Source: Myxococcaceae bacterium (GTDB lineage Bacteria; Myxococcota; Myxococcia; Myxococcales; Myxococcaceae). Taken from it: a stretch of 37,439 nucleotides of DNA. Shown here in pieces: positions 33,301 through 37,439 of the stretch. The first letter of the stretch is position 1; every line of letters starts with the position of its first letter. The position numbers and the translations under genes were made by a program. Location: assembly GCA_025459425.1 (NCBI GenBank), contig JALOQF010000021.1, positions 1 through 37,439 of the forward strand, in the 5' to 3' direction. The notes beneath the pieces are model-generated. The model saw only the letters and a list, made by a program, of their open reading frames with translations, had not been told where the DNA came from and made no database searches.

Positions 33301-33786
33301 GCCCGTGTCGGCCGAGCTGGTGGCCACGTCGAAGCCCGAGACGAAGACGGCGATGCCGAGGTGAAAGGTGTCTCCGGGAAAGTCAGCGCGGCGAACGCGG
33401 CCCGCGACCGAGCCATTTCGTCCGAGCGCCACTTCCCCTGCGCTCGCCGCCCGCCCGGGCCCGGCGCCGACGGACTCGAGCCGGAGCAGCCGCTGGCGAT
33501 CGACGACGCCATCGCCCTCGACGTCGAAGGTGACGTGCACGGCGCCGCGGGTGCGGTCGATGCCCTCGAGAAGAAAGCGCCCCTCGTCGTCAGCGACGGT
33601 CGCAGCCGACGTGCCCTGGAGGACGACGCGGGCGCCACGCGCGGGGAGTACGGGCTTGCCCGGCAGCGAGTACACCACCGTGCCCTGGAGGGTGCCTGGG
33701 CCCGGCGGCGGCGGCCGCTCGGGCAGCGTCACGTCGAGACAGCCGGTCGCTGCCACGACACCGAGCACCACCCAGAGTCGAGCCAT
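30301..33786 (-). CDS. Giant multidomain lipoprotein with Asp-box propeller
   Basis: The protein has 1161 residues from ATG 33786, giving a lipoprotein signal (MARLWVVLGVVAATGC, Cys16). Order: three carboxypeptidase-regulatory-like beta domains (about 30-305; for example DGTFTLGPLPSGAWVLAVEKEGY), an Asp-Ala-Gly-Thr linker (about 324-396), Cys-rich modules (about 397-575; CxPGxxCxxGxC type), then a propeller with four Asp-box motifs (SQDGRTW, SVDNGNSF, SFDGARTW, SQDDGETW), a strand-rich stretch, and a C-terminal Cys-rich region (CAPGQQRCGGGCV and beyond). Asp-box propellers occur in sialidases and in binding proteins; no sialidase Arg triad was identified, so binding is likelier. It is probably surface-exposed. 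Confidence 0.83.
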   Translation of the reverse strand: MARLWVVLGVVAATGCLDVTLPERPPPPGPGTLQGTVVYSLPGKPVLPARGARVVLQGTSAATVADDEGRFLLEGIDRTRGAVHVTFDVEGDGVVDRQRLLRLESVGAGPGRAASAGEVALGRNGSVAGRVRRADFPGDTFHLGIAVFVSGFDVATSSADTGAFVLSGLPEGSLELSFFTPGYRPDSRSVTLAAGQAFTLAEDVLLEPTPSLASTAIGVVRTTDGAPLPQALVRAVSVSGAERTETRPDGTFTLGPLPSGAWVLAVEKEGYQSAALGRQLLLAGENDLGVIALSVGPSTSLPLDAGPVVAFDAGQRLDGGSGDAGLPDGGTLDGGTLDGGTPDAGTPDAGTLDAGTLDAGTPDAGTIDAGIPDAGQVDAGTLDAGAPDAGTPDAGARLPCEGLCGPGFMCAADDTCRSTVCALQSCALCNLGQCYSDTCSPVGRCRPGDVCDGMTCRPLSCAGVACGPGEACANGRCWPTSCGPTRPCRSGSVCVLGACVSERCVERDCGPAALCVDGTCWPTGAPTNPCAPGFARIEGQCREVACEGVSCPAGTQCTAGECVSGGLYVAGAQWPQNSPFQPTNRYALAGFLGGRWQKLATFPAPVVRLDVSPDGTWLFALVRPISEADATLYRSQDGRTWTAVFSGTREMNGLIEDVHIDEATGAITLSVSGAQRSPLHGLLRSVDNGNSFSLLARLPLDYGPHSFAPPNFVGVRTPGWPTPNGTVQVSIPPRPDGGVISVLLPELALSPFFISDRTGRGPTLLSHTMGPTYFLDGGVVGSFSAVRWSQGVYGEAPSSSVFVATSTAIARSFDGARTWTLRAPTVSSPNFVSLARGADGALYLANGSGTPPLFVSQDDGETWATVPTNWASVALASYWPEWQPSTSYVAIGAIVQPSEPKTTGSVYRVSQPGTTGLIEPNWADAGAGPIVDGTVRWVRDGTVPFEMRPTAMVSRACAPGQQRCGGGCVSITSSAQHCGACNQPCSGTCVAGRCLTPGASDGGLSVGCADGTREGFTDVLVFPDVAACGGTWQGDLDTSSSAEQLCGPGWRVCTHADAPVRALSFTQATAFPGCFAFRASVDGFDGCEPLDCSNDVARDNVAAVGASCGALSSISRVVADGGACFSDRGAIASQCCSVSVAGPGRAAGCPQRGESGVLCCR
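32459..32520 (-). other. Low-GC patch inside Cys-rich module
   Basis: About 62 bp with roughly half G+C, in sharp contrast to the surrounding sequence. It encodes residues about 423-443 of the large lipoprotein (CALQSCALCNLGQCYSDTC) with codons such as TGT, TAT and ATT-type triplets that are rare elsewhere in the window. The frame is intact. It could be a recently acquired or unusually evolving cysteine module. Confidence 0.6.
32600..32815 (-). repeat. 15-bp repeats coding Asp-Ala-Gly-Thr-(Pro/Leu) linker
   Basis: About fourteen 15-bp units, several of them identical (plus-strand form GTCCCGGCGTCGGGC or GTCCCGGCGTCGAGC), encode PDAGT/LDAGT/LDGGT. The period is a multiple of three, so length variation stays in frame. 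It forms a flexible linker between the N-terminal beta domains and the Cys-rich modules. Confidence 0.9.
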
Positions 33787-33837
33787 GTCGGCGACGTTGC
33801 GGGAAGTCGACTGGCACAGCAAGCGCTCGGTGCGATG

Positions 33838-33868
33838 CATCGGCGCGACCCGTCATGACGCGCCGATG
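33838..33868. promoter_or_regulatory. Perfect 10-bp inverted repeat in divergent spacer
   Basis: Arms CATCGGCGCG (33838-33847) and CGCGCCGATG (33859-33868) are perfect complements around an 11-bp loop. They lie 51 bp before the large lipoprotein start (33786, minus) and 109 bp before the TldD-like start (33978, plus). This could be an operator serving one or both divergent genes, or a transcript hairpin. Binding protein unknown. Confidence 0.45.
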
Positions 33869-33977
33869 ATGCGCTTCACCACGTCGCGCGGAGATTCCCT
33901 CACGCTCGCCATCGGGACAGGGCGGGAGTCCACCTTTCCCTGCCGTGCGTCGAACCGGCGGCTACAGTGCGCCGCAC

Positions 33978-35717
33978 ATGCTCGCTTCAGTGCTCGTGTT
34001 GCTCCTCGCGCAGAAGGCCCCGGCCGCTGCGCCCCCCGCCCCCGACGTCCTCCTCGAAGCCCTCACCAAAGAGCTCGCCCGCAGCAAGAAGGGCCTGCCC
34101 GGCGAGAAAGACGCGCCGCTCTACTACCTCTCGTACCGCGTCACCGACGGCGAGACGTGGGGCGCTTCGGCCAGCTTCGGCGCGCTCGAAGGCCAGTCCG
34201 GCCGCCCGGGACGTCTGGCCGGCCGCGTGAGGCTCCTCGACGTGATGGCCCGCGTCGGCACCCGCGACCTCGACAACACCCACAAGGTGCGCGGCAGCTT
34301 CGACTTCGACTTCGGCGGTGGCGGCCGCTCGCTGCCCATCGACGACGACCAGGGCGCGCTCGAGGTGGCGCTGTGGAAGGCCACCGACGACACCGTGCGC
34401 GCCGCCACGAAAGACCTGCTCAAGGTGCGCGCCAACGTCGCCGTGAAGGTGGCCGAAGAAGACAAGGCGCCAGACTTCTCGAACGACAAGCCGCAGACGC
34501 GCCTCGAGCCGAAGGCGAAGCCGCTGGCCGAGGTGCTCGACCGCGAGGCGTGGGAAGCCCGCCTGCGCCGCCTCTCGCAGCCCTTCAAGACGAAGCCCAA
34601 CATCTTGCGCTCGTCGGTGTCGATGCAGGTGTCGTCCACCACGCACTACTTCGTCGACTCCGACGGCGCGAAGCTGCGCGAGCCCCGCTTCTTCGCGCGC
34701 CTCGGCGTGTGGGGCACCGTGCGCGCCGACGACGGCATGGAGCTCGACTTCTACGACGCCATCGAGGCCACCTCGCCCGACGCGCTGCCCACCGAGGCCG
34801 ACTTCGAGAAGCGCGTCGCCCGTGCCATCGAGCGCCTCGAGGCCCTGCGCGCCGCGCCCGCCATCGAGCCGTACGTGGGCCCGGCCATCATCACCCACCG
34901 CGCCGCCGGCGTGTTCTTCCACGAAATCTTCGGCCACCGCATCGAGGGCCACCGCCAGAAGGACGCCGACGAGGGCAAGACGTTCACGAAGAAGGTGGGG
35001 CAACAAATCGTCCCCGACTTCATCAGCGTCACCGACGACCCGACGAAGCGAAACTGGGGCGAGCTGCCGCTCAACGGCTTCTACCTCTTCGACGAAGAGG
35101 GCCAGCCCGCGCAGAAGGTGAACCTCGTCGAGAAGGGCGTGCTCAAGACGTTCCTCCTCGGCCGCTCACCGGTGAAGGGCTTCGCCAACTCGAACGGCCA
35201 CGGCCGCGCGCAGCCCGGCCTCCGCCCCGTCGCACGCCAGGGCAACCTCATCATCGAGTCCTCGAAGCAGCTGCCGGCCGAGCAGCTCCGCGCGGCGCTG
35301 CTCGACGAGGTGAAGAAGCGCGGCAAGCCCTACGGCCTGCTCATCGAAGAAATCTCGGGCGGCTTCACCAACACCCGCGCCGGCGGCGCGCCCCAGGCCT
35401 TCAAGGTGATTCCGCAAATCGTCTACCGCGTGTACCCCGACGGCCGGCCCGACGAGCTGGTGCGCGGCGTCGACCTCGTGGGCACGCCCATCGCATCCTT
35501 CGAGCGCATTCTCGTCACCGGTGACGACGCGAAGGTGTTCAACGGCTTCTGCGGCGCCGAGTCGGGCTGGGTGCCGGTGTCAGCCATCGCGCCGAGCCTG
35601 CTCATCAGCGACCTCGAGGTGGAGCGCAAGGGCAAGGGCCACGAGAAGGGCCCGCTGTTGCCTCCGCCGCCGCTGACTGGAGCTGCCGCCGCGCCGGCGA
35701 AGGGAGGTGCGAAGTGA
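33978..35717 (+). CDS. Exported TldD-family zinc metalloprotease
   Basis: The protein has 579 residues from ATG 33978, which gives a signal peptide (MLASVLVLLLAQKAPAAA); an ATG at 33945 would spoil it. The zinc motif HEIFGH is at residues 315-320, followed by RIEGHRQ, the hallmark of TldD-type proteases. Later parts (LIEEISGGFTNTRAGGAPQAFKVIPQIVYRVYPDG) match the TldD/PmbA C-terminal domain. Canonical TldD/TldE heterodimers are cytoplasmic and trim antitoxins or modified peptides; this one appears exported, which is unusual. Its stop overlaps the GTG start of a paralogue (GTGA), so the two are co-translated. The C terminus is Pro/Ala-rich. Confidence 0.9.
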   Translation: MLASVLVLLLAQKAPAAAPPAPDVLLEALTKELARSKKGLPGEKDAPLYYLSYRVTDGETWGASASFGALEGQSGRPGRLAGRVRLLDVMARVGTRDLDNTHKVRGSFDFDFGGGGRSLPIDDDQGALEVALWKATDDTVRAATKDLLKVRANVAVKVAEEDKAPDFSNDKPQTRLEPKAKPLAEVLDREAWEARLRRLSQPFKTKPNILRSSVSMQVSSTTHYFVDSDGAKLREPRFFARLGVWGTVRADDGMELDFYDAIEATSPDALPTEADFEKRVARAIERLEALRAAPAIEPYVGPAIITHRAAGVFFHEIFGHRIEGHRQKDADEGKTFTKKVGQQIVPDFISVTDDPTKRNWGELPLNGFYLFDEEGQPAQKVNLVEKGVLKTFLLGRSPVKGFANSNGHGRAQPGLRPVARQGNLIIESSKQLPAEQLRAALLDEVKKRGKPYGLLIEEISGGFTNTRAGGAPQAFKVIPQIVYRVYPDGRPDELVRGVDLVGTPIASFERILVTGDDAKVFNGFCGAESGWVPVSAIAPSLLISDLEVERKGKGHEKGPLLPPPPLTGAAAAPAKGGAK

Positions 35718-37357
35718 GCGCCCTCCTCGTGCTGGTGCTGGCCGCCGGGCCTTTGGCGTCGAACGACCCCGTCATCGACGTGATGGAGGCCGAGCTGAAG
35801 CGCGCCATGTCGCTGACGATGCCCTCGGCGACGGACCCGAAGGTGCCGGCCGACAAGCCGTACTACGCGCGCGCGTACGTGACGGTGGAAGACGAGCTGG
35901 GCGTGTCGGCCAACTTCGGCGCGCTGGCGCCTCCGGGCGGTGGGCGCAGCCTGTCCATCGACACCTCGGTGCGCATCGGGAACCAGAAGTTCGACAACAC
36001 CAACTTCTCGGGCGGCGGCTTCGACTTCGGGTTCGGCCGCGGCCGCTTCCCCGCCGAAGAAGACGTCGACGCCATTCGCCGGGCGCTGTGGCTGTCGTTC
36101 GACGGCAACTACAAGTCGGCCGTCGAGGCCATCGCCCGCAAGCGCGCCTTCCTGCAGGCCAACCAGGTGAAGGAAGTCATCGACGACTGGAGCACGGTGA
36201 AGCCCGAGGTGCTGCTGCTGCCCCGCGAGGAGCCTCCGAAGCTCGACGCCGACGCGTGGGCCGCGCGCGTGAAGGCCGCCTCGGCCGCCTGCCGCGCCTC
36301 GACGAAGGCCCACGGCTGCACGGTGGCCTTCCGCAGCCGCTTCATGTGCCAGCGCTTCGTCGCGTCCGACGGCGCGAAGCACCGCTTCTGTGAGACGAAG
36401 CTCGAGCTGAAAATCAACGCGCAGGGCCAGGCCGCCGACGGCATGCCGGTGGGCGCCGAGTGGAGCCAGGTGGCGCGCAGCGAGGCCGAGCTGCCCACCG
36501 AGGCCGCGCTGCTCGAGCGCGTCAAGGAGACGTGGCAGCTGATGGAGAAGAAGCTCGCCGCGCCCGCCGCCGCCGACGACTACGTGGGCCCGGTGCTGTT
36601 CACCGGCCAGGCCGCGCCCGTCTTCTTCCTCGCGACGCTGTCGGGGCCCTTGAGCTTCCCGCGCGAGAACCTGGGCCAGCGCCAGCAGGGCCGCCTCACG
36701 GAGCGCCTCGGCAAGCACGTCTCGGTGTCGCGCCTGTCGGCCACCGACGACCCGACGCAGAAGACGTGGACGTCGCCGAAGGGCGAGGTGTTTCCGCTGT
36801 TCGGCCACTACCCGGTGGACGACGACGGCGTGCTGCCGCAGCCCATCTCGCTGGTGAAGGAGGGCGTGCTGCAGACGTTCTACATGTCGCGCATTCCCAC
36901 GAAGGCGTTCGCGAAGACGAACGGCCACGCGCGCGGCAGCCAGGCCTCGACGGGCAACCTCTTCGTCACCACCTCGCAGCCCGAGCCGCTCGCCGAGCTC
37001 AAGAAGCGCCTCGTGCAGCTCGCGAAGGAAGAAGACAGCGACTTCGGCCTCATGGTGTCGGTGCTGCCGTCGAACCTCGGCGACCGGCCCAACGGCTCGA
37101 CCGTCAACCTGCCCAACCTGCCGCTGCTGGTGCACCGCGTGTACGCCGACGGCGCGTTCAAGCCCACCTCGCAGCGCGTGCTGAAGGACATCGTCGGGCT
37201 GGGCGATGACCCGTCGCTGGTGAACACCGAGCAGTTCGGCCAGAACGTGTCGGCGGTGGCGCCCTCGGTGCTGGTGAAGCTGCTCGAGCTCAACCGCGCC
37301 CGCGATGACTTCGGCAAGCCACCCGCGCTGCCGAGGCCGGTGCTGTCGGCGAAGTAG
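35714..37357 (+). CDS. TldE-like paralogue lacking the zinc motif
   Basis: The protein has 547 residues from GTG 35714, inside the preceding stop. It has a short signal peptide (MSALLVLVLAAGPLA). It aligns with its neighbour through YYARAYVTVEDELGVSANFGAL near the start, VGPVLFTGQAAPVFF before the active site, and SATDDPTQKTW and GNLFV later. Where the partner has HEIFGH, this protein has LATLSG (residues 306-311), so no zinc can be bound there. This mirrors TldE (PmbA), the non-catalytic partner of TldD. The likely role is the structural half of an exported heterodimeric protease. The gene ends 82 bp before the window edge. Confidence 0.86.
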   Translation: MSALLVLVLAAGPLASNDPVIDVMEAELKRAMSLTMPSATDPKVPADKPYYARAYVTVEDELGVSANFGALAPPGGGRSLSIDTSVRIGNQKFDNTNFSGGGFDFGFGRGRFPAEEDVDAIRRALWLSFDGNYKSAVEAIARKRAFLQANQVKEVIDDWSTVKPEVLLLPREEPPKLDADAWAARVKAASAACRASTKAHGCTVAFRSRFMCQRFVASDGAKHRFCETKLELKINAQGQAADGMPVGAEWSQVARSEAELPTEAALLERVKETWQLMEKKLAAPAAADDYVGPVLFTGQAAPVFFLATLSGPLSFPRENLGQRQQGRLTERLGKHVSVSRLSATDDPTQKTWTSPKGEVFPLFGHYPVDDDGVLPQPISLVKEGVLQTFYMSRIPTKAFAKTNGHARGSQASTGNLFVTTSQPEPLAELKKRLVQLAKEEDSDFGLMVSVLPSNLGDRPNGSTVNLPNLPLLVHRVYADGAFKPTSQRVLKDIVGLGDDPSLVNTEQFGQNVSAVAPSVLVKLLELNRARDDFGKPPALPRPVLSAK

Positions 37358-37378
37358 CCCGGCTGCTACGGGGTGGTC

Positions 37379-37439
37379 ATGGTCAAGCCAGGGCTTCAGT
37401 TCACACTCCGGGACCCAGAGACCTTCCTTCGAACTCTCA
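37379..37439 (+). CDS. Possible start of a new gene (3' truncated by window edge)
   Basis: An ATG at 37379 opens a frame (MVKPGLQFTLRDPETFLRTL) that is still open at the window end. Composition is protein-like, but only 20 codons are visible and no ribosome site is clear. The family cannot be named. Confidence 0.35.
   Translation, partial: MVKPGLQFTLRDPETFLRTL

Overview
The window is GC-rich DNA with dense gene packing, and it looks like the chromosome of a myxobacterium (Myxococcota). Supporting signs are a Ser/Thr kinase fragment with a C-terminal PEGA-type domain, many large lipoproteins with Asp-Ala-Gly or Gly-Ser-Ala-Gly low-complexity linkers, an esterase-like protein ending in a MYXO-CTERM-like Cys-Gly-Cys-Gly/hydrophobic/Arg tail, a degenerate von Willebrand A lipoprotein, and an ECF sigma factor operon. 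I see no tRNA, rRNA, CRISPR array, insertion sequence, integrase or phage gene.

Layout. 1-2.8 kb: end of a kinase, a small unknown protein, a lipoprotein cytochrome c and a stand-alone 5'-3' exonuclease. 2.9-8.6 kb: an AddB/RecB-type PD-(D/E)XK nuclease with a four-cysteine Fe-S signature, then on the minus strand PTS enzyme I and a DUF6438-like lipoprotein. 8.9-10.3 kb: a MYXO-CTERM-type alpha/beta hydrolase. 10.5-15.7 kb: a tightly coupled plus-strand operon in which every junction is a 4-nt stop/start overlap: beta-propeller lipoprotein, ECF sigma factor, two near-identical 67-codon ORFs, a single-pass anti-sigma-like protein, and a caspase-like protease carrying an EF-hand loop. 15.8-19.7 kb: vWA-like lipoprotein, zinc-ribbon membrane protein, secreted unknown, multi-pass membrane protein and an ABA4-like membrane protein. 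19.8-24.2 kb: a 958-residue Cys-rich lipoprotein, a serine-hydrolase-like lipoprotein and a possible outer-membrane protein remnant. 24.3-26.7 kb: TetR regulator with a perfect operator-like palindrome, coupled alpha/beta hydrolase and an NmrA-like oxidoreductase. 26.9-30.1 kb: TIGR02996-like protein, possible Fe/2OG-type protein, a metallophosphoesterase and a separate 116-bp copy of its active-site segment. 30.3-33.8 kb: a 1161-residue Asp-box lipoprotein. 34.0-37.4 kb: two coupled, exported TldD-family proteins, the first with the zinc motif and the second without it.

The strongest candidate for an undescribed system is the 10.5-15.7 kb operon. It links an ECF sigma factor and a membrane anti-sigma-like protein to a caspase-like peptidase, and the sigma/anti-sigma junction has been expanded by tandem 200-bp duplications that keep the translational overlap each time. 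The exported TldD/TldE-like pair is the second candidate. All functions are inferred from sequence reading alone; no database search was run.
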